A DNA stretch of 64,000 nt from Burkholderia sp. HI2500 (GCF_002223055.1 NZ_NKFL01000004.1:1426001-1490000); one strand, 5' to 3'; shown: positions 11,001 through 19,770, counted from the first letter of the stretch. A program made the numbers and translations. Notes: a model not told the origin generated them from the sequence alone.

Positions 11001-13099
11001 CACAGGCGGCCGCGCGGCCGGTGGAAGCCGCGACGCTCGACGCGCACCTGCGCCGCACGCTGCCCGACTACATGGTGCCCGCGCAGCTGATCGTGCTCGA
11101 CGCGCTGCCGCGCAACGCGAACAGCAAGGTCGATCGCGCACGGCTGCCGGCGCCGGTACGCGTCGAACGCGCGTACGAAGCGCCGCACGACGGCGACGAA
11201 GCCGCGCTCGCGGCGATCTGGTGCGACGTGCTGAATCTCGAGCGCGTGGGCCGCGGCGATCACTTCTTCGATCTCGGCGGCCATTCGCTCGCCGCCGTGC
11301 GCGTCGCGACACGCGTGGCCGAACGGCTCGGCCGCGACGTGCCGGTGCGCGCGCTGTTCGAAGCGCCGGTGCTCGCGCAGTATGCGTTGCAGGTGGCCGA
11401 TGCGCCGCGCGCCGCGCATGCCGGTGCGGCAGCGCCGGGCGTGGCCCTCGCCAAACCGGATGCACACGGCGTGTGGCCGCTGTCGCCGGCGCAGCTCGGC
11501 CTGTGGTTCCTGTGGCGCGCACAGCCGGACAGCGCCGCGTACAACATTCCGGTCGCGCTGCGGGTGCGTGGCCCGCTCGACGTCGATGCGCTGCGTGCCG
11601 CGTTCGCGGATGTCACCGTCGAGCATCCGGCGCTACGCGCGCGGCTCGTGGCACGTGACGGCGCACTGCCGGGCCAGCGGATCGATGCCCATGCTTCTGT
11701 CGAACTGCCGGTGATTGACCTGTCGGCGCAAGCCGATGTGTTCGCCCGCGCCGCAGCACTGACCGACGAGGATGCACTCGCACCGTTCGACCTCGTTGCC
11801 GATGCGCCGCTGTGGCGTGCGCGCGTGCTGCGTCTGGATGCGGAAGACCACGTGCTGTCGGTGACGATTCATCACATCGTGTCGGATGGCGAATCGATCG
11901 AGCTGTGGCTCGATGCGGTTCGTGCGCGCTATGTTGCCCGCGTGCAGGGCGGCGCCGGCGCCGTGCCGGCCGATGAGGTCGTCCAACAGTCCGCCCAGCC
12001 GCTCGTGCTGCCCGCACCGTGCCATCCGGCCCGCGTCGCCTACTGGCGTGACGCGCTGGCCGACCTGCCGGCGCGCGTGCTGCCGCAGCGCGCGGACGCG
12101 CCGGCCGTGCCGCAATGGCGCGCGGCCCGCTTCGCGTTCGAATTCGACGGCGCGCTGATCCGCGCCGCACGCGACACCGCGTCGGCCGCGCACGCGACGC
12201 TGCCGATGCTGCTGCACGCGGCGCTCAACACCGCGCTGTTCCGCGCGACGGGCGCGGCCGACCAGCCGGTCGGCGTGCTCGCGTCGACGCGCGAGCTGAC
12301 GGGCGATGCGGCCCGCGATGCGCTCGGCCTCTTCATCAACTCGGTCGTCGTGCGCACGCGGCTCGACCCGGCCGCGCGTCGTGCGGACGTGCTCGCACAA
12401 GTGCGCGACACGGCGCTCGCAGCCTACGCGCATGCGGACGTGCCGTTCGCGGACGTCGTCGCGGCGCTGCGCGCGCCGCGTGCCGCGCAGGCCAATCCGC
12501 TGTTCCAGGTGATGTTCAACTACCTGCGCCCGACCGGTGCCGCGACACGCGACTGGGCCGGCCTGGCGCTGGCCGGATTCGACGACGTGCGCCATCGCGT
12601 CGTATTTACGCTGGAGCTGGACGTCGTCGAGCATCCGGACGGCCGCGTGAGCGCCGCGTTCTCGTATGCGGACGAACTGCTCGATAGCGGCTTCGTCGAT
12701 GCGCTCGTCGAGCTCTATCACGACGAAGTCGCGCGCTTCGCCGGCGCGTCGGAGGCGGTGCTCGGTGCGCCCGACAAGCTTGTCGTCGAGCAGGCGTCGC
12801 ATCGCGCGCGGACCGAAAGCCATGCATGCGCCGCAACGCTTTCACGTGCACCGCATGCGGCGGCCGTGCTCGCGGCGCTGTGGTCCGACACGTTCGCGAC
12901 GGCCGCGCCCGAACCTGACGCCGACCTGTTCGAAGCCGGCGCGACGTCGTTCGACGTCGTGCGCTTCGTCGACGCGGCCAGCCGCGTCGGTCACGCGTTG
13001 ACGGTCGCCGACGTGTTCGCGTCGCCGACGCTCGCGGCACTCGGCGCGCGGCTCGATGCGCACACGGAAACGGGACAGGAGGCGCGCCATGCTGGCTGA
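8099..13099 (+). CDS. orbJ: Ornibactin NRPS OrbJ (C-A-PCP-C-PCP)
   Basis: Second ornibactin synthetase, 1666 residues, expected to add the fourth residue (N5-formyl-N5-hydroxyornithine) and help release the peptide. The ATG follows an AAGGACGACGG stretch. Domains: condensation (HHIVSDGWS near 8655), adenylation (TSGSTGKPKG near 10080), carrier (DLGGHSLAAV near 11270), a second condensation domain (HHIVSDGES near 11875) and a last carrier-like domain (EAGATSFDVV near 12940). The hand-read code is DGEYTGGITK, of the DGE type I associate with hydroxy-formyl-ornithine. There is no thioesterase. The terminal C-PCP pair fits release by condensation with putrescine, the known C-terminal group of ornibactin; that role is inferred. 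It overlaps orbK by 11 bases. Confidence 0.95.
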   Translation: MTKVQPDWLALATRFAQLPDAQRAVFIDKLGAAGIDFRVLPIPPRTPRSDRVPASFAQTRLWLHARLIDAPDAYHITERLALTGPLDAHALRLACDALIARHEALRTTFDEAQDGVAQTIHAPLRCPWRETDLEALPDTQRMARAETVAMADEAEPFDLGVAPLVRAHLVRFDATHHWLALTVHHIVSDGWSSGVMLFELASFYRAYASGEPVPLAPLPIQYADYALWQRRWLDAGERDRQLAFWRERLDPQRGVLALPGATARPARRSARGARHVFSLDARVGAQLRAFAAASGATPFAVLLAALDALLARATGDARICVGVPAANRERAEVAGLIGFFVNTLAIDVDVPAHGDFSSLVARTQRALVDAQMHQDVPFEQVVDALGVPRSASHHPLFQVMAAYGERRALPALGAAAAALLPSGTPSAKFDLTLSVEATPDGTFDAAFIYALDLFEADAIARLAARFVTLLTDALARPDMPIGDLDWLPADERAQLFAWNAPAGATEAEPFVPVHARIASHAQARPDARGVADIDRALTRGEVDARAARLARHLVAAGVRPEMRVGVALQRSVDLLVALIAVLKSGAAFVPLDPAHPRERLAQIVGDANIAHVLTDRASAASLPELPELRVWRADEVDALDEAAHVVLPDVLPGHAAYAIYTSGSTGKPKGVIVDHASFALHCAAIAERYGASENDVFLLFQSVNFDGAHEGWFSQYMSGAAVSVTADVLWPPAQTCAMMVRDGVTMTYVPPGCAAQLAEWALAHGAPPTLRSLTVGGEATSREAFAMLRRALPNVRVVNGYGPTETVITPTLWMFRPGDDLAKLGDAAYLPIGTLVGARTAHVLDERLHPLPVGVIGELYLGGEGIGVARGYLDRPSLTAERFVPDPYGAPGARLYRTGDLVRRRADGVFDFIGRVDHQVKLRGLRIELGEIEAQLAAHDAVREACAVVHGQGALAQLVAYVELTADAQAAARPVEAATLDAHLRRTLPDYMVPAQLIVLDALPRNANSKVDRARLPAPVRVERAYEAPHDGDEAALAAIWCDVLNLERVGRGDHFFDLGGHSLAAVRVATRVAERLGRDVPVRALFEAPVLAQYALQVADAPRAAHAGAAAPGVALAKPDAHGVWPLSPAQLGLWFLWRAQPDSAAYNIPVALRVRGPLDVDALRAAFADVTVEHPALRARLVARDGALPGQRIDAHASVELPVIDLSAQADVFARAAALTDEDALAPFDLVADAPLWRARVLRLDAEDHVLSVTIHHIVSDGESIELWLDAVRARYVARVQGGAGAVPADEVVQQSAQPLVLPAPCHPARVAYWRDALADLPARVLPQRADAPAVPQWRAARFAFEFDGALIRAARDTASAAHATLPMLLHAALNTALFRATGAADQPVGVLASTRELTGDAARDALGLFINSVVVRTRLDPAARRADVLAQVRDTALAAYAHADVPFADVVAALRAPRAAQANPLFQVMFNYLRPTGAATRDWAGLALAGFDDVRHRVVFTLELDVVEHPDGRVSAAFSYADELLDSGFVDALVELYHDEVARFAGASEAVLGAPDKLVVEQASHRARTESHACAATLSRAPHAAAVLAALWSDTFATAAPEPDADLFEAGATSFDVVRFVDAASRVGHALTVADVFASPTLAALGARLDAHTETGQEARHAG

Positions 13100-14123
13100 A
13101 GTGCGTCCGGACGGATTCACGATGCTCGACACCTACCGCCTCGCATTCGCGGACGGCCTGTTCGCGGTGCGCGACGGCGCGGAGATCCGCGTCGCGCAGG
13201 GCGACGGCATCGGCGCGCAGTTGCTGCGCGCACAACTCGGCGACGACGGCGCGCTGCGCCTCGTCGCGTACAACCATCGCGCGGCAGCGGCCGACCAGCG
13301 GCGTGCGCTGCTGGCGGCACTCGCCGCGGCCTTTTCGGACAGCGCGCGCCACGCCGCGATCCGGCTCGACCCGGCCGCGTGGCCGGCGGTCGCGCTCGAT
13401 GCGTTGCGCGCGAGCGGCGTGCTCGCCGACGGCGGCCGCTGCATGCGTGAAGGCTGGGCGCAGCAGGCCGATCTGTGGCGCGTCGGCGCGCATCTGCCGT
13501 GCGCGACGTTGCCGATGTTCACCGACGGCCGCCGTCATCCGCGCCGGCCGCCCGCGCCGCGCGGCGAGGTCTACGCGCGCGACCTGCCGGCGCTCGGCGT
13601 GCGCTTCACGCTGCGCGGCTGGCAGCCGGCCGAGGATGCCGAACGCCTCGCGCGCTGGTTCGACGAACCGCGCGTGCGCGACGGCTGGCCGGGCACGCAG
13701 CCCGGCGCGGACGGCCAGCAAGGCACCGCGCCCGACACCGATCCGCACGTGATTCCGCTGGTCGGCTGCTTCGACGGCGAACCGTTCGCGTATGTCGAGG
13801 CGTACTGGCTGAAGGAAGACGCGCTCGCGCCGCACGTCGCGGCGCGCGACTACGACCGCGGGCTGCGGATGCTGGTCGGCGAGTCGCGCTGGCGCGGCCC
13901 GCAGTGCGTGGCGGGCTGGCTGCCGTCCGTCGTGCATTACCTGTTTCTCGACGACCCGCGTACCGAAGCGGTCGGCTGTGCCGTTCCGGCCGGCCACGCG
14001 CGGGTTGCCGACCATCTCGCGCGGCACGGCTTCGCGCGGCAGCGCCGTCTCGCGCTGGCCGACGCGCAGCCGCTGTGGATGCGCACGCTGCGCGAGACGT
14101 TCTTCTCCGGCCGTCACGTCTGA
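13089..14123 (+). CDS. orbK: Ornibactin acyltransferase OrbK (GNAT/IucB-like)
   Basis: N-acyltransferase of the siderophore-biosynthesis GNAT family, 344 residues, thought to acylate hydroxyornithine during ornibactin assembly. The C-terminal half carries the family pattern: GEVYARDLPALGV, then YVEAYWLKEDALAPH, DYDRGLRMLVGESRWRG and VHYLFLDDPRTEAV. Start chosen at 13089 because AGGAGG (13077-13082) sits six bases upstream. The frame is open further upstream, inside orbJ, but lacks such a site. It is a clear paralogue of OrbL downstream, sharing the GEIYAR, KEDRLAP, DYDRGL and LHYMFVDEPRTQ blocks. The N-terminal ~150 residues differ, so the two probably use different acyl donors or acceptors. 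Translational coupling to orbJ is likely. Confidence 0.9.
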   Translation: MLAEVRPDGFTMLDTYRLAFADGLFAVRDGAEIRVAQGDGIGAQLLRAQLGDDGALRLVAYNHRAAAADQRRALLAALAAAFSDSARHAAIRLDPAAWPAVALDALRASGVLADGGRCMREGWAQQADLWRVGAHLPCATLPMFTDGRRHPRRPPAPRGEVYARDLPALGVRFTLRGWQPAEDAERLARWFDEPRVRDGWPGTQPGADGQQGTAPDTDPHVIPLVGCFDGEPFAYVEAYWLKEDALAPHVAARDYDRGLRMLVGESRWRGPQCVAGWLPSVVHYLFLDDPRTEAVGCAVPAGHARVADHLARHGFARQRRLALADAQPLWMRTLRETFFSGRHV

Positions 14124-14155
14124 CGCGCCGGATTCACCGACAAGGGAGCTGAGAC

Positions 14156-15532
14156 ATGCAGAGAGAAAACGTATTCGACCTGATCGGCGTCGGCTTCGGG
14201 CCGTCGAATCTGGCGCTGGCCATCCGCCTCGAGGAGCGGCGCGCGGCGCGCCCGCTCGCCCATTGCTTCATCGAGCGCCAACCGGAATTCGGCTGGCATC
14301 GCGGCATGCTGCTCGACGACTGCCGGATGCAGATCTCGTTTCTGAAGGATCTCGTCACGATGCGCGATCCGACAAGCCGCTACACGTTCATCAACTATCT
14401 GTTCGAACGCGGCCGGCTGAACGAATTCGTCAACCTGAAGAACTTCTATCCGACCCGCGTCGAATTCCACGACTACCTGAGCTGGGTGGCCGACGCGTTC
14501 GACGATAGCGTCCACTACAGCGAGACCGTCCTCGCGATCGAACCCGTGCACGGCGACGGCGAGAAGATCGACGCACTGCGCGTGCTGTCGCGCGACGCCG
14601 CCGGCCACGAGCGCCAGCGCGTCACGCGTGCGCTGTCGGTCGGCGTCGGCGGCACGCCGGCGATCCCGGACGCGTTCGCCGCGCTCGGCCGCGACCGCGT
14701 GATCCACTCGTCGTCGTACCTGACCGACATCGACCGGCTCGTCGCGTCGCCGGACGGCGAGCGCCGCCGCGTCGCGGTGATCGGCGCGGGGCAGAGCGCG
14801 GCCGAGGTGTTCATCGATCTCGCGCGCCGCTTCCCGCATGTCGACGCGAGCCTCGTGATGCGCGCAGGCGCCTTGAAGCCGGCGGACGACAGCCCGTTCG
14901 TCAACGAGATCTTCAGCCCCGAGTTCACCGATGTCGTTTATGCGCAGCCGCACGACGCGCGCCGCGCGCTGCTCGAGCGCTATCGCGACACGAACTACGC
15001 GGTGGTCGACCGGCCGCTGATCGAGCAGATCTACGAAATGCTGTACCTGCAGCGCATCGACGGCACGCCGCGTCATGCGCTGCTCGCGAACAGCGCGATC
15101 GAGGCGGCGGTGCGCACCGCCGACGGCCGCATCGAGCTGACGCTGCGCGACCGGATGAGCGGCGACACGCGCGTCGAGCGCTTCGACGCGCTCGTGCTGG
15201 CCACCGGCTACCGCCGCGACACGCATTCGGCGCTGCTCGACGGGCTCGCGCCGCACCTGGGCGACGCGCTCGCCCGCGGCGACGTCACGCGCGACTACCT
15301 GCTCGCGACGCCCGCGCACTTCGCGCCGCGCATCTACCTGCAAGGCTGCTGCGAAGACAGCCACGGCCTGTCCGACACGCTGCTGTCGGTACTGGCGCGC
15401 CGCGCGGACGAAATCTGCGCGTCGCTCGAAGACGGGATCGCACCCGCCCATGAAGAAGGCGCGGCCCGGGCAACACAGGAAAAACGACAGGAAAACGGGG
15501 CGAGCGCGAGCCGGATGGCTTTCGCTCTTTGA
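14156..15532 (+). CDS. pvdA: L-ornithine N5-oxygenase PvdA
   Basis: FAD- and NADPH-dependent monooxygenase that hydroxylates the side-chain nitrogen of L-ornithine, the first tailoring step for the hydroxamate groups of ornibactin. It has 458 residues, close to the family norm. Visible motifs: FAD-binding GVGFGPSNLALA at residues 11-22, NADPH-binding GAGQSAAEV near residue 212, and the C-terminal LATGYRRD motif near residue 350. GGGAGCTGAGAC precedes the ATG. It lies 32 bases after orbK and 22 bases before orbA in the same operon. The last ~30 residues are charged and rich in Ala and Glu and poorly conserved. Function is well supported by the family and by the operon. Confidence 0.96.
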   Translation: MQRENVFDLIGVGFGPSNLALAIRLEERRAARPLAHCFIERQPEFGWHRGMLLDDCRMQISFLKDLVTMRDPTSRYTFINYLFERGRLNEFVNLKNFYPTRVEFHDYLSWVADAFDDSVHYSETVLAIEPVHGDGEKIDALRVLSRDAAGHERQRVTRALSVGVGGTPAIPDAFAALGRDRVIHSSSYLTDIDRLVASPDGERRRVAVIGAGQSAAEVFIDLARRFPHVDASLVMRAGALKPADDSPFVNEIFSPEFTDVVYAQPHDARRALLERYRDTNYAVVDRPLIEQIYEMLYLQRIDGTPRHALLANSAIEAAVRTADGRIELTLRDRMSGDTRVERFDALVLATGYRRDTHSALLDGLAPHLGDALARGDVTRDYLLATPAHFAPRIYLQGCCEDSHGLSDTLLSVLARRADEICASLEDGIAPAHEEGAARATQEKRQENGASASRMAFAL

Positions 15533-15554
15533 CAAAGGCGCGGTCGGAGACCGC

Positions 15555-17816
15555 ATGAAAAAACTGGAGCAGAGAAAGATGGAGTGGGCAACAGGCACGC
15601 GTTTGCGTGCGATCGCAGCCGCGGCGAGCGTGGCGTTCGGGGTGGCGGCAGGGCACGCACAGGCCCAGACGGCGCCGGCCGTGAACGCAGGCGCGGCGGC
15701 GTCGGCCAGCAGTGCGCAGAACGGTGCGGCCGCGAGTGCGTCGGCCAGTGCGTCGACCGGCACGCTGCCGACGATCAACGTCAACGCGGCCTCGGAAGGA
15801 GACGGCACGGTCGGGCTCGTCGCGAAGCGCAGCCGCACCGGCACGAAGACCAGTACGTCGATCAACGAGATCCCGCAGACGATCAACGTCGTCACCGCGC
15901 AGCAGATCGAGATGACCGGCGCGACTGACGTGAACGCGGCCCTGCGCTACGTGCCGGGCTTCTCGTCGTACGGCTCGGACAACCGTTCCGACTGGTACGC
16001 GGCGCTGCGCGGCTTCACGCCGACCGCGTACGTGAACGGGCTGCAGGTGCCGAACACGATCAACCTCGCGAGCTGGCGCGTCGATCCGTACATGATCGAC
16101 AGCATCAGCGTGCTGCGCGGGCCGACGTCGGTGCTGTACGGCGCGGGCGACCCCGGCGCGATCGTCGACGTGCAGACCAAGCTCGCCGACGGCGAGCGCG
16201 TGCGCGAGGCCGGCGTGCAGATCGGCAACTACGCGCGCAAGCAGTTCATGATCGACGTCGGCGACAAGCTCGACCCGGACGGCAAATACGCGTACCGCTT
16301 CGTCGGCGTCGCACGCGACGGCAACGCGCTGACCGGCCCGAACAACGACCAGCGCGTTGCGCTCGCGCCGTCGTTCCGCTGGCGTCCGAACGCGGATACG
16401 TCGCTGACGCTGTCGGCCACCTATCTGCAGGACTGGGGCGACATCTCGTCGAACTTCCTGCCCGCGGCGGGCACGGTGCTGCCGAACCCGAACGGTCAGA
16501 TCAACAAGGACGTGTACGAAGGCGATCCGAACTTCAACTACTACCGCAAGAAGCAGTGGTCGGTCGGCTATCAGTTCGAGCGGAACCTGACGCCGGCGTG
16601 GACGTTCCGCCAGAACACGCGCCTGATGCACCTGTCGCTCGACAACGGCTCGGTATTCGGCAACGGCTTCGTCGACGGCAGCACGACCGACGTGTCGCGC
16701 TGGGCCGGTGTGTTCCAGATGAACTACAGCCGCTTCGACATCGACAACAACCTCGAAGGCCGCTTCGCGACGGGCCCGCTCCAGCACACGCTGCTGCTCG
16801 GCTTCCAGTACAACCGCCAGACCGCGACCGACAGCGAGTGGCTCGCTGCCGCGCCGCCGCTGAACATCTACAACCCGGTCTACCTGCCTGTCACGAAGGC
16901 GGTGTTCACGCCGGACTCGACGTTCCGCACCAACACGTACACGACGATGAACACGTTCGGCCTGTACGCGCAGGACCAGATCAAGTGGAACCGCTGGACG
17001 CTGACGCTCGGCGGCCGCGAGGACTGGGTCAACATGCGGATGGACGACCGTGCGGCCGGCACGTCGACGAAGGCGGACGTCACGGCGTTCACCGGCCGTG
17101 TCGGCCTCACGTACCAGGGCGATTACGGGCTGTCGCCGTACGTCAGCTACGCGACGTCGTTCAATCCGCTGATCGGCGTGAACCTGGTCGGCGGCGGGTT
17201 GCCGCAGCCGACCCGCGGCAAGCAGATCGAAGCCGGCCTGCGCTGGCAGCCGCCCGGCAAGAACCTGATGCTGAACGCGGCGATCTACCAGATCAACCAG
17301 ACCAACGTGCTCACGCCGGCGCTGCCGAGCCAGGACAATACCGGCACGAAGTCGGTGCAGACGGGCGAGGTGCGTTCGCGCGGGATCGAGCTGAGCGCGA
17401 CCGGCAAGGTCACGCGCAACCTGTCGGTGATTGCCTCGTACGTGTATCAGGACGTGAAGAACGTGAAGGCCAACGACGTGTCGCTGAACAACTGGCCGGT
17501 CGACATTCCGCGTCCGCGCCAGATGGCGTCGCTGTGGACCGACTGGACGTGGCACACGGGGCCGCTCGCGGGCTTCGGCCTGGGCGGCGGCGTGCGCTAC
17601 CAGAGCGCGTCGGCCGGTGGGGCCGACAACTCGCTGACGGTATCGAGCGTCACGCTGTTCGACGCGGGCGTGCACTACGACACGCGTAACTGGCGCTTCG
17701 CCGTGAACGGAACGAACCTGGCCAACCGTCACTACATCAGCGGTTGCCAGTCGGCGAACGTCTGTGTGTTCGGCACCGACCGTACCGTGATCGCGACCGC
17801 GAAATACAACTGGTGA
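15555..17816 (+). CDS. orbA: Ornibactin outer-membrane receptor OrbA (TonB-dependent)
   Basis: TonB-dependent ferric-ornibactin receptor of the outer membrane. The start at 15555 gives 753 residues. An alternative ATG at 15579 has a better-placed GGAG nine bases upstream and would give 745. The frame is also open back to 15450, inside pvdA, but that extension would bury the signal peptide. A signal peptide (RAIAAAASVAFGVAAGHAQA) is followed by a low-complexity Ala/Ser stretch, then the plug domain (INEIPQTINVVTAQQIE, VLRGPTSVLYGAGDPGAI) and a beta-barrel ending in KYNW. There is no long periplasmic signalling domain of the FecA type, so transcriptional signalling through this receptor is unlikely. 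Confidence 0.94.
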   Translation: MKKLEQRKMEWATGTRLRAIAAAASVAFGVAAGHAQAQTAPAVNAGAAASASSAQNGAAASASASASTGTLPTINVNAASEGDGTVGLVAKRSRTGTKTSTSINEIPQTINVVTAQQIEMTGATDVNAALRYVPGFSSYGSDNRSDWYAALRGFTPTAYVNGLQVPNTINLASWRVDPYMIDSISVLRGPTSVLYGAGDPGAIVDVQTKLADGERVREAGVQIGNYARKQFMIDVGDKLDPDGKYAYRFVGVARDGNALTGPNNDQRVALAPSFRWRPNADTSLTLSATYLQDWGDISSNFLPAAGTVLPNPNGQINKDVYEGDPNFNYYRKKQWSVGYQFERNLTPAWTFRQNTRLMHLSLDNGSVFGNGFVDGSTTDVSRWAGVFQMNYSRFDIDNNLEGRFATGPLQHTLLLGFQYNRQTATDSEWLAAAPPLNIYNPVYLPVTKAVFTPDSTFRTNTYTTMNTFGLYAQDQIKWNRWTLTLGGREDWVNMRMDDRAAGTSTKADVTAFTGRVGLTYQGDYGLSPYVSYATSFNPLIGVNLVGGGLPQPTRGKQIEAGLRWQPPGKNLMLNAAIYQINQTNVLTPALPSQDNTGTKSVQTGEVRSRGIELSATGKVTRNLSVIASYVYQDVKNVKANDVSLNNWPVDIPRPRQMASLWTDWTWHTGPLAGFGLGGGVRYQSASAGGADNSLTVSSVTLFDAGVHYDTRNWRFAVNGTNLANRHYISGCQSANVCVFGTDRTVIATAKYNW

Positions 17817-17822
17817 CGATGC

Positions 17823-17875
17823 GCGCCGCGGCCCGCCGGCCGGCCCTCGCGGCCGGCGCGGGCGGGCCGCGGCGC
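17823..17875 (+). terminator. Large GC hairpin between orbA and pvdF
   Basis: A perfect 15-bp inverted repeat (GCGCCGCGGCCCGCC at 17823-17837, its complement at 17861-17875) encloses a second 7-bp stem (17839-17845 with 17851-17857). It starts six bases after the orbA stop codon. Only short T runs follow (CTTCGTCCGCTTTTCC), so it may be a weak terminator, an RNA-stability element that protects the orbA message, or an attenuator lowering pvdF and orbL expression. The structure is seen directly; the role is inferred. Confidence 0.6.
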
Positions 17876-17902
17876 CTTCGTCCGCTTTTCCACGACGCAT
17901 CC

Positions 17903-18742
17903 ATGCCGAAGAAAAATCTCGTCTACATCCAGTCGCTGCGCAACGGCGCGGCCGATCGTGCCGGCCAGCCGGTCGCTTATCGGGGCGGCACGCGCTACAT
18001 GAAGGCGCCGCTCGAATATCTCGTCGAACGCCTGAACGACTCGCCGCTCGGCGAGCGTTACACGCTCAAGGGCGTGATCGTCGACGACGACGACGGTTCG
18101 CCGGCCGACCGCGCGAAAGTCGCCGACTACGGTTTCGCCCGCACGCCGGGCCGCCCGTGGATCCTGCCGGAAGGGTTGACGGTGCAGGGCCGTCCGGTCG
18201 ACGAACTGTTCTGCACGATTGCGTCGACGTACCGGCGGCTGCCGCGCGACGCGCGCGAGCGCGTGGCTGGCAAACAGGCGTTCGAGCGCCGCCTGCTCGA
18301 GCGCCTGCTCGAACTCGACGCCGACGTCGTCGTGCTCGACGGGCTGCTCGTGATCCTCGACGAACTCGTGCGGCCCGGCGCGCGCTTTCACCGGCGCATC
18401 GCCAACATCCACCCGGGCATCACGGCCGACGGCTCGCCGTACCAGCGGCGCGGCGCATGGGCGACGCTCGACGCGCTGCACGGCGCGCGCGGCGAACGGG
18501 TCGACTGGTCGAACGGCACGACGTCGTCCGTCGAGCCCGTGATGATGACGGGCGCGTCGTTTCACTACGTCGACAACGGCATCGATTCCGGCGAGGTGAT
18601 CTGCGACGTGCTCGACACGCCGATCGCGCCGGACGACACGATTCTCGAACTGCGCTGGAACAACTTCCAGCGCAGCCTGTTTCCGGCACTCGAGCGGGGG
18701 CTGCACGTCCTCGCCGACCGCCACGACGCGGGAGCACTGTGA
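17903..18742 (+). CDS. pvdF: N5-hydroxyornithine formyltransferase PvdF
   Basis: Formyltransferase that transfers a formyl group from formyl-tetrahydrofolate to N5-hydroxyornithine, making the second hydroxamate of ornibactin. It has 279 residues. Visible family features are the N-terminal KKNLVYIQSLRNGAADR segment, the formyltransferase-like RIANIHPGITADGSPYQRRG block (the N..HPG region near residue 172) and SFHYVDNGIDSGEVI. Start placed at 17903 because an earlier in-frame ATG at 17819 would have to be translated through the hairpin after orbA and adds a low-complexity Arg/Ala leader. No clear ribosome binding site is visible. Its stop codon overlaps the orbL start (TGATG). Confidence 0.9.
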   Translation: MPKKNLVYIQSLRNGAADRAGQPVAYRGGTRYMKAPLEYLVERLNDSPLGERYTLKGVIVDDDDGSPADRAKVADYGFARTPGRPWILPEGLTVQGRPVDELFCTIASTYRRLPRDARERVAGKQAFERRLLERLLELDADVVVLDGLLVILDELVRPGARFHRRIANIHPGITADGSPYQRRGAWATLDALHGARGERVDWSNGTTSSVEPVMMTGASFHYVDNGIDSGEVICDVLDTPIAPDDTILELRWNNFQRSLFPALERGLHVLADRHDAGAL

Positions 18743-19758
18743 TGGAAGACACGTTGACGAAACCGGCCGGCACCGCGGACGCCGTCGAAGGTGAAGTGGC
18801 CGCCGCGCTCGACGGCGCCGCACACGGGCAGGCGATGGCCGTCGCCGAGCATACGCTCGACGCGTGGCGGCCCGACGACTCGCCGGACGAACTGCTCGCG
18901 GCGTTCGTCGCGCTGTTCAACACCGACACGCGCTACGACGCGGCGACGATCACGGTGCCGCTCGGCGACGCCGACGCGGCAGCCGTGGCGGCGTACGTCG
19001 CGCGCGCGGTGCGCGAGGGCGTGATCGACGGCGCGCAGGTTGCCGGCGACGCGCTGCGCTTCACCGTATCGCGTGCGACGTTCTGGCAGAACCCGCGGCC
19101 GTGGCTGAAGGCGCCCGCGTCGGGTGGCATGCCGCTGCGCCATGTGATCACGAACGGCCACCGGCACCCGGTGCGGCCGCCGTCGCCGGCCGGCGAGATC
19201 TACGCACGCACCATGCCGCAGGTCGGGATGACGTTCAGCCTGCGCACCGTCGATGTCGACGCGCACGCGGACCTGTTCAGCGGCTGGATGAACCTCGATC
19301 GCGTCGCGCACTTCTGGGACCAGCGCGGCACGCGCGACGAGCACGCGGCGTATCTCGCCGAGCGGCTCGCCGATCCGCACATGCACCCGATGATCGGCTA
19401 TTTCGACGACACGCCGTTCGGCTATTTCGAGTTCTACTGGGCGAAGGAGGACCGTCTCGCGCCGTTCTACGACGCGCACGACTACGACCGCGGGCTGCAT
19501 CTGCTGATCGGCGATTCGCGCTTCCAGAGCGCCGGCAAGCTGCATGCGTGGTGGAGCGGGGTGCTGCACTACATGTTCGTCGACGAACCGCGCACGCAGC
19601 GGCTCGTGGGCGAGCCGCGCGTCGATCACGTGCGGCACATCGCGTACATGCACCGGCTCGGGTTCTACACGCTGAAGGAGTTCGACTTCCCGCACAAGCG
19701 CGCGGCGCTCACCGTGATCGAGCGCGATACATTCTTCGACACTTTCAAATTGCCGTGA
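18742..19758 (+). CDS. orbL: Ornibactin acyltransferase/acetylase OrbL
   Basis: GNAT-type acyltransferase of the IucB/RhbD-like siderophore family, 338 residues, last gene of the ornibactin operon. It starts with a one-base overlap on the pvdF stop, so coupled translation is expected. Conserved blocks are GEIYARTMPQVGMTFSLR (near residue 152), MIGYFDDTPFGYFEFYWAKEDRLAP, DYDRGLHLLIGDSRFQ and LHYMFVDEPRTQRLVGEPR. It ends with a long KLP tail after RDTFFDTF. It is a paralogue of OrbK; the family acylates hydroxylamines. Which of the two adds the 3-hydroxyacyl chain to ornithine-1 cannot be told from sequence alone. Confidence 0.9.
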   Translation: MEDTLTKPAGTADAVEGEVAAALDGAAHGQAMAVAEHTLDAWRPDDSPDELLAAFVALFNTDTRYDAATITVPLGDADAAAVAAYVARAVREGVIDGAQVAGDALRFTVSRATFWQNPRPWLKAPASGGMPLRHVITNGHRHPVRPPSPAGEIYARTMPQVGMTFSLRTVDVDAHADLFSGWMNLDRVAHFWDQRGTRDEHAAYLAERLADPHMHPMIGYFDDTPFGYFEFYWAKEDRLAPFYDAHDYDRGLHLLIGDSRFQSAGKLHAWWSGVLHYMFVDEPRTQRLVGEPRVDHVRHIAYMHRLGFYTLKEFDFPHKRAALTVIERDTFFDTFKLP

Positions 19759-19770
19759 CGGCGCGGGGGC

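Noticed and set aside
6371..11626. A 1751-codon open frame on the minus strand opposite orbI and orbJ
   Set aside because: It is the antisense shadow of GC-rich codon use in the two NRPS genes; the product is Arg-rich with no domain, while the plus strand has continuous NRPS motifs.
15450..15554. Upstream extension of orbA inside pvdA
   Set aside because: It adds 35 basic residues in front of a normal signal peptide and has no ribosome binding site.
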